From Desulfobacteraceae bacterium (GTDB lineage: Bacteria; Desulfobacterota; Desulfobacteria; Desulfobacterales; Desulfobacteraceae), in assembly GCA_016744295.1 (NCBI GenBank), contig JADGEQ010000034.1, forward strand, positions 1-64,000: a DNA stretch of 64,000 nucleotides. Direction: 5' to 3'. The translations under genes were made by a program, and so were the position numbers. Positions 36,259 through 45,449 of this stretch are shown in pieces (the stretch's first letter is position 1; each line of letters starts with the position of its first letter). The notes under the pieces are model-generated. The model was not told where the DNA came from, ran no database searches, and was given only the letters and a program-made list of their open reading frames with translations.

Positions 36259-37425
36259 TTAATTTAGTTCGGTACCTTTGTTTGTTAAAATTTTTTTGAT
36301 ACCCCGGACCAGGGCTGCCGTTGCTGCTTGAACAGAATAGTTTTTTGAGGCTGTAATTTGTCCGTATTGCCCCATTTTAACCCAAAGATCTCGGTTTTTA
36401 AACAGAGTGATCATGGTGGCAATCATTTGTGTTTGATTTAAGGGGTCAAACAGATATCCATTTTTTCCTGGCAGAATCATTTCTTTTGCAATTGCATTGA
36501 TTGAACATAGGACAGGCAGTCCGGATGCCATTGCCTCATTGATGACAAATCCCCAGTTGTCTTCCAGGGAGGGCAGAATAAATATATCCGCATTGCTGTA
36601 CAATTCAGGTAATGTGTTGTACTCAACAAATCCTAAAAATTTGATATCAGTTTTAGAATTTTGTCTGGCAAACAGTTCAAGTTTTTTCCGGGCAGGCCCG
36701 GTTCCGGCAATGCACAGAGTGGTATTTTGCAATATGCTGTCGGGCAGGCGGTGCCAGGCTGAAATAAGATGGTCAATCCCCTTATATTCAATGAGTCTTC
36801 CCACTGTTAAAACCATTACTTTGTTTTTGGGGAGGTCCAGATTCTTCAGGCCAGTTTTGTCTGATGTTTTTAGAAAATGCTGGTTATCAATGCATTGGGG
36901 GATTCTAAATGTTTTGTCATCCGGGATATGGAACGATTGTTTTAAAAAGGCCATGGTTTCTTTGCTGTAGCATCCGAACCCATCCAGAAAGGGATACAAC
37001 ATTCTGCGAATCCTTGTGATGCTTTTGGGATAAGAACGACGGGACAGTACATATGCATTTTCACCGGTCCAAAGGAGGATCTTTGTTTTTTTTCGGAATA
37101 GGGTCAAAAGTGCGATTACAGCCTGTGTCAGGCAGACAACAATAATGACATCGGTCTGGTAATGTTTAAGGTAACGGGGCAGCTTCAACGGGATAAGTCG
37201 ATAGCGGTTCAGAAATTTGGGATGATAACTGCCAATACATTTCCAGTCATAGATAGCATCTGATGAAAGGTTCCAGGATGGCCGATGACTAATGGTTTCT
37301 TTTTCAAAGAAAACCGTTAAATGGATATCTGGGTGCTTTGCCAAAGACTGGAACAAAATGTGACGCATGGGTGACCATACCGGCATAACAATTACCACTT
37401 TGATTTGTCGTGAATCAGCTGGCAT
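36259..37425 (-). CDS. glycosyltransferase family 4
   Basis: A 388-aa GT4 enzyme. VVIVMPVWSPMRHILFQSL opens the first fold, VMVLTVGRLIEYKGIDHLISAW starts the second, and LPSLEDNWGFVINEAMASGLPVLCS is the EX7E motif. It overlaps the upstream ligase/polymerase gene by 11 bases and abuts the fusion-kinase gene. Confidence 0.88.
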   Translation of the reverse strand: MPADSRQIKVVIVMPVWSPMRHILFQSLAKHPDIHLTVFFEKETISHRPSWNLSSDAIYDWKCIGSYHPKFLNRYRLIPLKLPRYLKHYQTDVIIVVCLTQAVIALLTLFRKKTKILLWTGENAYVLSRRSYPKSITRIRRMLYPFLDGFGCYSKETMAFLKQSFHIPDDKTFRIPQCIDNQHFLKTSDKTGLKNLDLPKNKVMVLTVGRLIEYKGIDHLISAWHRLPDSILQNTTLCIAGTGPARKKLELFARQNSKTDIKFLGFVEYNTLPELYSNADIFILPSLEDNWGFVINEAMASGLPVLCSINAIAKEMILPGKNGYLFDPLNQTQMIATMITLFKNRDLWVKMGQYGQITASKNYSVQAATAALVRGIKKILTNKGTELN

Positions 37426-38875
37426 TCGGGATGTTTTCCTGTACTCTATGGCGGATCACTGCCATGGCCAGACCCCAGTACATCAGGCTGTATTCGTTAA
37501 AAGCGTAGGCCAGGCCATAAATATGGCCTCCGATCAAAGCAAGCATGCCGCATATGAGAAAGACACATTCCGGGTCCTGAACTTTTTTTAACAGATTCAG
37601 GCCACGACTGATTTCCCGAAATAAAAAGACGATGATGCCAAGGTAAAGCCCTAAACCGACCAAACCGAGTTTTACAAGTATTTGGACATATAGATTATGG
37701 GGGGATATGCCCACATCTCCGGGTAATTCCGACAATCCCCAATAACCGCCGAATCCGAGTCCGGTCAAAGGGGAGACACTCACTCTTATCAATTGTTCTC
37801 TCCATTTTGCAATCCGCCAGGTCCAGGTGGTATGGTAGGTTTCATCTATTTTGAATAATTCACCTCCCCGCTCAAGGATAAAATCGAATAATTCTTTATC
37901 TAACATAGATGTTGCAACAGAAGTTGCGACCAGCAGTGTAAACAGAACTAATGTCATATAACCAATGGCTTTAAATGGGTTCAAACGTTTGTTTTGAGTC
38001 ATCCTGAACACCATGGGTATGAGGATAAGGCCTGGAAACCATACCGATCTGTGGGAATCAAATATTATAATGAGCAAGGCGGTAAGAAGAACTGGCCAGA
38101 AAATCATGAGGGGCAGTCTTATTGTTTTCTGCAGGTTCGCTACCATATATGATAAAAGCCCCAATAAAATACCAAAAGAGATGTTTGCTGGGAAAAATCT
38201 GTTTTGTTGGCCCATTCCCCACCCTTTAAAGGCTCCGATGACAGGAATACACAATATGGGTAACAACAGGCAAAAGAAAATAAGGCTCCTAAAAAGCTGC
38301 TCTCGCTTTTTTTTTGTATCGAAAAAAACTGTTATATACAGGGGTAAAATCAAACTAAGATAATGGGATCGAAATTCTCCGAGTGATGAGAGCCCATAAA
38401 TATGGAAATTTCTTATCATCTCAAATACAAGCCACAGCCCAAATCCGAAAATGAATGGTGCCAGTAACCCTTTTTGAGAAAGAGGAAAATTCTTTTTGAA
38501 AAAAAGGGTATGTAGGGCCAGGTTTCCCAATCGGATGATAAGTGCAATAAACATGGCGCCCAGGATGATTTCATTGATACGGATTCCCGGAATCAGTACC
38601 AGCCATTGGTTTGAATTTTGAAATCCATGCATAATCAGGCTGGACGGGATTGAAAACATGATATGAAATGTCACTAGCACCATGGGATGTCGTTTTGCAA
38701 GCAAAATAGCGATTAGGGTTGTGAGCAACACGAACATAATCTGGATGTTCAACTCGGTAAAGAGCACTGCACTCGACATGGCAATCAAGCATCCTGTGAC
38801 ATACTCTAACAAACTAAAGCCTTGTTTGGTACGGTGTATGGGGAAATTATTCTGGTTGTGTCTCATATCTTTCAA
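37415..38875 (-). CDS. O-antigen ligase/polymerase-like membrane protein (Wzy/WaaL family)
   Basis: A 486-aa membrane protein with about 11-12 hydrophobic segments and a periplasmic loop. That loop holds GLGFGGYWGLSELPGDVGISPHNLYVQILVKLG, the conserved Wzy_C/O-antigen-ligase motif with its catalytic-type His. It polymerises or ligates lipid-linked glycans on the periplasmic side. It begins an operon with a GT4, the fusion kinase and the APH-like gene. A second, divergently encoded member of the same family lies next to it. Confidence 0.83.
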   Translation of the reverse strand: MKDMRHNQNNFPIHRTKQGFSLLEYVTGCLIAMSSAVLFTELNIQIMFVLLTTLIAILLAKRHPMVLVTFHIMFSIPSSLIMHGFQNSNQWLVLIPGIRINEIILGAMFIALIIRLGNLALHTLFFKKNFPLSQKGLLAPFIFGFGLWLVFEMIRNFHIYGLSSLGEFRSHYLSLILPLYITVFFDTKKKREQLFRSLIFFCLLLPILCIPVIGAFKGWGMGQQNRFFPANISFGILLGLLSYMVANLQKTIRLPLMIFWPVLLTALLIIIFDSHRSVWFPGLILIPMVFRMTQNKRLNPFKAIGYMTLVLFTLLVATSVATSMLDKELFDFILERGGELFKIDETYHTTWTWRIAKWREQLIRVSVSPLTGLGFGGYWGLSELPGDVGISPHNLYVQILVKLGLVGLGLYLGIIVFLFREISRGLNLLKKVQDPECVFLICGMLALIGGHIYGLAYAFNEYSLMYWGLAMAVIRHRVQENIPNAS

Positions 38876-38909
38876 TGCTAATATAATGGATCTTTTTCAG
38901 GGGGAACCG

Positions 38910-40142
38910 ATGAAATTAAATGTTGGATTTAGTCTAATTTGTTGTCTTCTGGTGTTTACTCCACTTGCAAGAGGATCTGTCTTTTTCTGGACAAAAACGC
39001 TGATTTTGATTGCCGCGGTATCTGGATTGTTCATTGTGCTGGTATCTTGCTTTTATTCAGAAAAATCTTTCCCAGAAAAAATTCCCTTATTCGTTCCATT
39101 AGCAGCAATCATGGGGTTTGTGCTCCTTACGGGTTTCTTGTCAGACTACCCCGGTATTGTTATGGAGAGTGTCGTTCTGTTCCTGGCGTATCTGGCCATC
39201 TATTTTTGTGCACTTGCAACGATTCGCACAAGACGACAGGAACGGATTGTGGTGATGCTTATTACGGGCACAGCCGTTTTTATATCTGTCATTGCCTATC
39301 TCAAGGATTTGAATATAGTTCTCCCCTTTTGGACATATGCAGATCTTAAAATGATGGATTATCTCACAGGAACCTATGGCAATCATAATCATTTTGCAGG
39401 CTATCTGGAAATGGCAATTCCGGTCACTCTTGGACTTTTTTTGGCTGGACGACGGTCAGGCAGGGAAATCTTTTTCTTTGCAGTGCTGGTCCTTTTCTTG
39501 CTGTTTACCCAGGTCCTTACGTTTTCAAGGGGCGGATGGCTATCTACCCTGTCTGCTCTCTTCTTTATGGTGGCTATACTGATGAAAACGCGTTTTTTTG
39601 ATAAAATCCATTTGCGTTTAATTTTTTTAACGATTATTTTTCTTCTGCTCTTTACGCTGTTTAATAGCCCAGTCTTAGAGAGAGTATTTACCTTGGCCCA
39701 TAATAATATTGCAGATACTTTCTTCTTTCGATTAAGCGTATGGGATAGGTGTGTTGAGATGATAAAAGACAACCTTTTAGCCGGAACAGGACCCGGGACA
39801 TTTTTCAGATCCTTTGTCTTTTACAATCCGCCAAGTTTTGGTGTCCTGCCGGTATATGCCCACAATGATTATCTTCAATTTGTGGCGGAAACCGGTGTTT
39901 TTTTTCTTTTTTTCTGCCTTTGGCTGGTACATGATTTTTTTAAAATTGGATTTGCCAAACTCCAAACCCAAAGTCATCAGACAAGAGGGATTACCCTGGG
40001 AGCTATGGCATCGGTTTTTGCCGTTCTTGTTCACAGCCTGTTTGACTTTAATCTGCATATTCCGTCCAACGCCCTGACATTTACCATTCTTGCCGCCGTG
40101 GCAACATCCCCGGTTAAACAACGGGGGCGGTCCCATGCCTGA
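38910..40142 (+). CDS. O-antigen ligase/polymerase-like membrane protein (second copy, divergent)
   Basis: A 410-aa membrane protein with about 11 hydrophobic segments. The periplasmic motif is GTGPGTFFRSFVFYNPPSFGVLPVYAHNDYLQFVAETG, and HNDYLQ is the typical His-containing ligase signature. The ATG at 38910 follows AGGGGGAACCG; the frame is open further upstream, but that part lies inside the divergent gene. It overlaps a TPR-protein gene by 8 bases. This pairing of Wzy-like and TPR proteins is frequent and may form a polymerase complex. Confidence 0.83.
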   Translation: MKLNVGFSLICCLLVFTPLARGSVFFWTKTLILIAAVSGLFIVLVSCFYSEKSFPEKIPLFVPLAAIMGFVLLTGFLSDYPGIVMESVVLFLAYLAIYFCALATIRTRRQERIVVMLITGTAVFISVIAYLKDLNIVLPFWTYADLKMMDYLTGTYGNHNHFAGYLEMAIPVTLGLFLAGRRSGREIFFFAVLVLFLLFTQVLTFSRGGWLSTLSALFFMVAILMKTRFFDKIHLRLIFLTIIFLLLFTLFNSPVLERVFTLAHNNIADTFFFRLSVWDRCVEMIKDNLLAGTGPGTFFRSFVFYNPPSFGVLPVYAHNDYLQFVAETGVFFLFFCLWLVHDFFKIGFAKLQTQSHQTRGITLGAMASVFAVLVHSLFDFNLHIPSNALTFTILAAVATSPVKQRGRSHA

Positions 40143-41727
40143 TGATAAAATCAAAAAACAGAAAACAGCAAAATGGCGTATTTTCTGCGCGTTCTCTCTG
40201 GGTATTGCCTTTCTGGTAATTATGGCATGGCTAGTAATTTTACTTTTTTCAAGGTTTCATTATGATAGAGGAATGGTCCATTATAGGGTCGGCGACTATG
40301 GAACGGCCCTTGCACGATTCAAACGGTCCCGGAATATTTTAACTCAAAATTACACCGCAGGATATTTACCTGCCCGGTTGTGCCAAAGGGATCTGTTCAG
40401 AATTCGCACATCCCTGGGAAAAACTTTTTACCAGATGGCCAGGCAGGCCCAAATTTCTGAGGAAATCTTTGCGTGCCTGAGAAAAGGAGCTATCTCGTTG
40501 AAACTGGCGTTGCTATATGACCCTGAAAGCTATAGAACACTTCTTTGGGCGGCAAAAACAGCGGCGGCAATGGAAAGGATCTGGCCAGCCATCGTAAACC
40601 TAGGCGGTGAGAATCCCTATAATGCATTGCCGCTATATGAAAAGACAATCAATCTTCGCCCCACAGGTGTCATTGCCCATTATGGGCTCATCCGATATCT
40701 TTATTGGAAAAATGAACTGGATAAGATTCCCTGGCTTGCCTTTCATATATCAAAAAATTCTCCATCTTCTACAGCTTTCTTGAGAAAGGAACCTTTTTAT
40801 TCATCCGAGCTAAAGGAAGTCATCAAACGGGGACTTTTAGATGCTCTAGAGAATAATACCACCCCCCGCATTGCCCTGTTCAACCTTTCTGACATGGCCT
40901 TGCAAGACGGGGATATCAATACTGCCGTCGCCTATTATAAACAGGCATTGCTGCACCAACCACAACTAAATAATACCAGCACCCGCATCCAAGAGGGCAG
41001 GCTCTTATTGAAACAACAGAACCTTCGTGGGGCCCGGAAACCCTTCCTTACGGCAGTCAGATGTTCTAAACACTTTGTATCCACACTGGAACAGATTTTT
41101 AAAATCTATGGCAAAGAAAAGCAACTACCGGCATTTATCCGGTTTTTGAGGGACCTTGAAGAGGCCATGTATCCGTCTGCATATATTGATATGGTAAAGG
41201 CGGCCTGCCGAATTGAGATGGATCAACCGGAAGCTGCAACCATCCTCCTCAACCGTATTAATGAAACCGATCCCCAGGCCAAAGCCTATGACCTGCTGGC
41301 AATGATTGCCCAAAAACAACACAACTGGGATGCAATGGAAATTGCCTCTCACAGGGCAACACAACTGGATTCTGAAAACAGTCTCTACTGGATGCGGTTT
41401 TCCCTGGCCTTGGGATACCAGGGAAAGCACAGCCTGTCAGAAAATGCTGTAACTCGCGCCATTAAAACCTCAGACAAAAAAAATAACTGGTATTATCTCC
41501 ACCGGGCAAGTGTTCGTATAGAAAATTTAGATTTTGACGCTGCCATTGCTGATCTTAAAATTGTTCTGTCAATGGGTTCGGCAGGTGCTCCGGCCTATCA
41601 TCTTATGGCCCGGGCCTATCATGGTTTGAAACAAACAGATCGTGCACTGAGCCATATTAACCAGTCCATCCGGCTTGCGCCAGAAAACCGATCCTATTTA
41701 AAATTTAAAAAGGTCTTACTACCTTGA
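40135..41727 (+). CDS. membrane-anchored TPR protein
   Basis: A 530-aa protein with one N-terminal transmembrane helix (LGIAFLVIMAWLVILLFSRF) followed by tetratricopeptide-like helical repeats. Clear repeats are seen from DGDINTAVAYYKQALLHQP onward and near the C-terminus (AYHGLKQTDRALSHINQSIRLAP). It is anchored in the inner membrane with repeats probably in the periplasm. The start overlaps the stop of the ligase gene and is preceded by CGGGGGCGG. It is likely a scaffold for glycan polymerisation or export. Confidence 0.8.
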   Translation: MPDDKIKKQKTAKWRIFCAFSLGIAFLVIMAWLVILLFSRFHYDRGMVHYRVGDYGTALARFKRSRNILTQNYTAGYLPARLCQRDLFRIRTSLGKTFYQMARQAQISEEIFACLRKGAISLKLALLYDPESYRTLLWAAKTAAAMERIWPAIVNLGGENPYNALPLYEKTINLRPTGVIAHYGLIRYLYWKNELDKIPWLAFHISKNSPSSTAFLRKEPFYSSELKEVIKRGLLDALENNTTPRIALFNLSDMALQDGDINTAVAYYKQALLHQPQLNNTSTRIQEGRLLLKQQNLRGARKPFLTAVRCSKHFVSTLEQIFKIYGKEKQLPAFIRFLRDLEEAMYPSAYIDMVKAACRIEMDQPEAATILLNRINETDPQAKAYDLLAMIAQKQHNWDAMEIASHRATQLDSENSLYWMRFSLALGYQGKHSLSENAVTRAIKTSDKKNNWYYLHRASVRIENLDFDAAIADLKIVLSMGSAGAPAYHLMARAYHGLKQTDRALSHINQSIRLAPENRSYLKFKKVLLP

Positions 41728-41737
41728 TACTGTTGCC

Positions 41738-42949
41738 TTAATACTCCTGGTAATACCGGTAATAGTAATCTTGTTTTTTTACATCAACCCGGTTGAGAAT
41801 TGCACCGAGCACAGGCAGGTTGGATTGTCTGTACTGGTCAAGAACTTGTTTTATCAGTTTTTTATTGGCATAGCCAGATCGGATCACAAGGAGGGTACCA
41901 TCTGTGCGGGGAGCCATGAGCATGGCATCGGATGCAGGCAGCACCGGCGCAATATCAATAATGATCAAATCAAATTTTTTTTTGAGTTGGTCAATGACCA
42001 TTTCGGTCCTGTCTGAATTGATGATTTCCGACGGGTTGGGCGGGGTCCTGCCGGCACCCAACACAAACAAATTTTGCGTTTTTGTCGGATGAATCACCGC
42101 ATCCATTGACCTGTTAATGTAAATCATATCTTCAGTGCGGTCAAACAACTCCCGGAACACTGTGTTAAAATCCATGTTCGGACATACGGATAACTCCAGG
42201 GCTTCCCAGGGCAATCGGGAAAAGGTAAATGTACCGCTGACAATGCCGGCTGCCAACCTCATGGCTTCTGCAGACTCAATAGCCAGCCTTTTTTCCAGGT
42301 CCGGCCTGGCAATGAACCCCATGGACAACAGGATACTTCTCCGCCTGCGACCGGTTTTTTTAGTCAGTTCAAGGACGGTGTCCGCAGCCTTGGGGGGGAT
42401 GACCTTGTCTTGGACCAAGGCTACCATATAATCCGAATCAAAAGGACGGTTTTGCCATTTTACATCCATGATGTTGCCATCTTTAAAATAAAAGACGATA
42501 TTGTTCTGGTCTGTAACAAGGTCCAGCCTGCCGGTTAAGTTCTGGAATCGTATTAATTGGATCAGATCGGCAATGGAATATTCACTCAGACTGCCATCAA
42601 TTACAGGGCAGTCCAAGGCTTCCACCAACAGGTCCGTGAGTCCGGCCTTCCCATTTAAATTAAAAACCTTTGTCAAAAACGGCTTTCTTAAATCCGAATC
42701 CACCAGAAGCACTCTTTTCCCGGTATTGGCAATAGTGTAGCCGAGATTTGCGGCGGTATTGGTTTTTCCTTCGGACTCCAATGCACTGGTAATGACGATG
42801 GATTTGACAGATTTATCAACCACACTGAAATAAAGATTGGCTCTCAGGGTGCGAAAGGATTCTGCATAGGCTGATTTTGCTGCAATGGCCGGGAGGATAT
42901 TCTGTCCGGCCAAGTGCGGATCTTTTTTTTCTTTTTTTTTGAAAAACAT
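41738..42949 (-). CDS. BY-kinase (CpsD/CapB family) with inserted PATAN/DUF4388-like domain
   Basis: A 403-aa bacterial tyrosine kinase that controls polysaccharide polymer length together with its Wzz-type activator. Walker A SALESEGKT (55-63), Walker A' VLLVDSDLRKP (80-90) and Walker B LIIIDIAP (328-335) are all present, as is a C-terminal autophosphorylation cluster DYYYRYYQEY. Between A' and B, residues about 117-285 form an extra domain starting GSLSEYSIADLIQLIRFQNLTGRL, resembling the DUF4388/PATAN module. That insertion is unusual and roughly doubles the kinase. It is the last gene of the export operon. Confidence 0.85.
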   Translation of the reverse strand: MFFKKKEKKDPHLAGQNILPAIAAKSAYAESFRTLRANLYFSVVDKSVKSIVITSALESEGKTNTAANLGYTIANTGKRVLLVDSDLRKPFLTKVFNLNGKAGLTDLLVEALDCPVIDGSLSEYSIADLIQLIRFQNLTGRLDLVTDQNNIVFYFKDGNIMDVKWQNRPFDSDYMVALVQDKVIPPKAADTVLELTKKTGRRRRSILLSMGFIARPDLEKRLAIESAEAMRLAAGIVSGTFTFSRLPWEALELSVCPNMDFNTVFRELFDRTEDMIYINRSMDAVIHPTKTQNLFVLGAGRTPPNPSEIINSDRTEMVIDQLKKKFDLIIIDIAPVLPASDAMLMAPRTDGTLLVIRSGYANKKLIKQVLDQYRQSNLPVLGAILNRVDVKKQDYYYRYYQEY

Positions 42950-42962
42950 AACTGGTTTTCCC

Positions 42963-44477
42963 TTATTCCCGGTCTGCTTCGGGTATGGCTGAAAGAACCG
43001 GCAGATTCAGGTAGGACTGTACGTCTTCCGGGGTTCTGAGGGTTTGGTCCATATACTCAAAAAAGAATGCCAATAGGCTGCCGCCCAGAAGACCAAAAAT
43101 TATGGCGAGCAAAAGGTTTCGAAATATTTTCGGGGATATTGGCCGGCGTGAAATGGCGGCCTGTTCAACAATGCGGATATTGGATGCTGAATTGTCCTTT
43201 AAAATATCGGATTCTTTTATACGTGACAGGAGTATGTCATACAATTTCTGGCTGGTTTCGACGTTCCGTTGAAGAATTGAGTAGGTAAGTTCATTACTGC
43301 TGGAAGCGAGGGCATCCTGCTCAAACTCCATGATGGTTTTTTCCAGGACCTCTCCCCGTGCTGCTACAACCGATCTTTCTGATTTTAGATTGGTCAGTTC
43401 TTTTTCCAGCTCAAAGTCGAGTCGGCGCTGGTTTCTCTCTATTTCATTTTTTACCTGGATTATTTTAGGATGCTTGGCTTTATAGAACTTTGACAGCTTG
43501 GTGTATTCAATCTCAAGGTCGCCTATTTTATTATAAACATCTTCGATCAGACTATTGTTGATCAATGATCTGACATTGACAAGACCCTCGGGGCTCTTCA
43601 TGTGGTGTTTGAGTTCATTGATCTTTGAATCCAGGTCCAGTCGCTGATTCCGGGCTTCTAGGTACCTGCTGTTGAATTCAGCTATTTTCTGACCTGCCAC
43701 CTTTTGTTTGCCTTCCAGGGAAAAAACCTTGTTACGGGTTTTGTATTCAAAAAATGCCCGTTCATTATCTTCAAGCTCTTTTTTTAACTCATACAATTCA
43801 CTGTTAAGCCATTCAAGATTTTGTTTGGATGAGGTCACCCGGTTGGACAGATCAAATTTAATGTATTCTTGGGCAACGGAGTTTGCGATATCCGCTGCTG
43901 TTTTGGGATTTGGATTGGTAACCGATACCGTCACGACCCTGGTTCTTTTGATCTGCTTTACATTCATTTTTGCCCTGAAGCGTCTGACAAGACGGTTCAT
44001 TTTTTGGGTTTCAGGATCCAGCATACGGTCGGGAAAAGCGGTTTTGTTTTTTGGTATCAGTTTTTTGATTCCGGTCGTCAATTTTTGTTTCAACACTTGA
44101 AACAGACCAGGGGCGGTTTTTTTTTCAGGAACCCTATCTAGTTTGAGACTGGTTACCACCGATCTAATAACGGCTTTGGCTTTTATCAGCCGGAAATGGG
44201 TTCCCATATCAAGTATTTGTGATGCATTGGTCTCATATTCCATGCGTTTTCCGGTAATGGGAGAATTAAGGCTTTTGGGCTCAATAACAAGCTCAACCGT
44301 TGACTGATAAAGGGGGACCGTTTGAAAGGTCCGATAGCTGACAACCAGAATAAAAAAGACAAAAAATAGAAAAATAAATGTTTTTCTTTTGTAAAGAATA
44401 TTAAGGTAGTCTGAAATATGTATCTCTGTTTCCAGGCTTTGGGTGGCGGAAGACAAAGGAGCGGGGGGTGTTATCAT
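42963..44477 (-). CDS. Wzz/GumC-type chain-length determinant protein
   Basis: A 504-aa polysaccharide co-polymerase. Two transmembrane helices flank a long periplasmic region: one near residues 35-50 (TFIFLFFVFFILVVSY) and one near the C-terminus (NLLLAIIFGLLGGSLLAFFFEYMD). The region is rich in coiled coil (about 220-400). The C-terminal RTPEDVQSYLNLPVLSAIP is typical of BY-kinase activators. It lies 13 bases upstream of the BY-kinase gene, its functional partner. Confidence 0.9.
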   Translation of the reverse strand: MITPPAPLSSATQSLETEIHISDYLNILYKRKTFIFLFFVFFILVVSYRTFQTVPLYQSTVELVIEPKSLNSPITGKRMEYETNASQILDMGTHFRLIKAKAVIRSVVTSLKLDRVPEKKTAPGLFQVLKQKLTTGIKKLIPKNKTAFPDRMLDPETQKMNRLVRRFRAKMNVKQIKRTRVVTVSVTNPNPKTAADIANSVAQEYIKFDLSNRVTSSKQNLEWLNSELYELKKELEDNERAFFEYKTRNKVFSLEGKQKVAGQKIAEFNSRYLEARNQRLDLDSKINELKHHMKSPEGLVNVRSLINNSLIEDVYNKIGDLEIEYTKLSKFYKAKHPKIIQVKNEIERNQRRLDFELEKELTNLKSERSVVAARGEVLEKTIMEFEQDALASSSNELTYSILQRNVETSQKLYDILLSRIKESDILKDNSASNIRIVEQAAISRRPISPKIFRNLLLAIIFGLLGGSLLAFFFEYMDQTLRTPEDVQSYLNLPVLSAIPEADRE

Positions 44478-44492
44478 TATTTTCCTCTATTC

Positions 44493-45389
44493 TTAAAACC
44501 AAGATTCCGGTACATTTATACGATCTCCAGGCTGAAGGGGGATATCAGGAATGCTGCCGTCAATGACCTTGTCTATATCAATTTTAATAGTTTCCCGAAT
44601 TTCTCCTTTATTTCTGACAATCCGGGCTCGGCCGGGAGCGGCGTATTTTGAAAATCCTCCGGCCAGGATACAGGCGCTGAGGGCAGTCATTCCCGGCTGG
44701 AAATCAAACATTCCCGGTTCTTTTACCTGTCCTTGGACATAAACCTTCGATCGTGTCTGGTTGAGTACCTTGCCAAGGGGTATATATACGGTGTCACCCG
44801 ACGACAGTATTATATCCTCGGTCATATCTCCCTGGTCAAGTAATTTTATTAAATCAATCCGTATGGGATCTTTCTTTGAGATCTCTGATTCAATGGCTTG
44901 GGTGCTTTTTGATGGAAGATCTGTATCCTTTAGAATATAGGCAATATTTCCCCTGCCTTCCTCAGCCCCCCCTGCTTTTACAATCAGATCCATAAGGGAG
45001 GGAGTAAAATTGAGTTCATACATCCCTGGCATTTTTACGGCACCTGCAATAAAGTAATTCAGACTGTGATACTCTTCCACGGTGATATGAATCTGGGGAT
45101 TTACAAAATAGTCACGTTCAAGAGGCAGGTATAGTTTTTTTACCAGTTCCGGGATGGTTAATCCATTTGCCGTGACGGTTCCCATCAGGGGGACATTTAC
45201 CGTTCCCTGGTCAGAAACCACCAATTTCACCTCCACCTCTTTCTGGCCACCGGTAAGGATAACCACGTTGATGACATCCCCTATGCCCAGCCGGTAGGCA
45301 GTTCTTTTAAGGTTTTTTGGACAGGCATTCGAATAAATGTTTATGCTGAAAAACAGTACAATGAGAATAATTGGGATTCGTCTCTCCAA
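44493..45389 (-). CDS. Wza-like polysaccharide export protein
   Basis: A 298-aa periplasmic/outer-membrane export protein. The N-terminal signal peptide ends near SNAC, a possible lipobox. A polysaccharide export domain follows (YRLGIGDVINVVILTGGQKEVEV), then two SLBB-type beta-grasp segments (FIAGAVKMPGMYELNFTPSLMDLIVKAGG and VYVQGQVKEPGMFDFQPGMTALSACILAGG). It forms the export channel across the outer membrane with the beta-barrel protein encoded upstream. Confidence 0.9.
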   Translation of the reverse strand: MERRIPIILIVLFFSINIYSNACPKNLKRTAYRLGIGDVINVVILTGGQKEVEVKLVVSDQGTVNVPLMGTVTANGLTIPELVKKLYLPLERDYFVNPQIHITVEEYHSLNYFIAGAVKMPGMYELNFTPSLMDLIVKAGGAEEGRGNIAYILKDTDLPSKSTQAIESEISKKDPIRIDLIKLLDQGDMTEDIILSSGDTVYIPLGKVLNQTRSKVYVQGQVKEPGMFDFQPGMTALSACILAGGFSKYAAPGRARIVRNKGEIRETIKIDIDKVIDGSIPDIPLQPGDRINVPESWF

Positions 45390-45449
45390 TGGGGCCTCTT
45401 TCTTTATTATGCAAATTTGTATGTTGTGGGGTTATGGCACTGTATCGGT

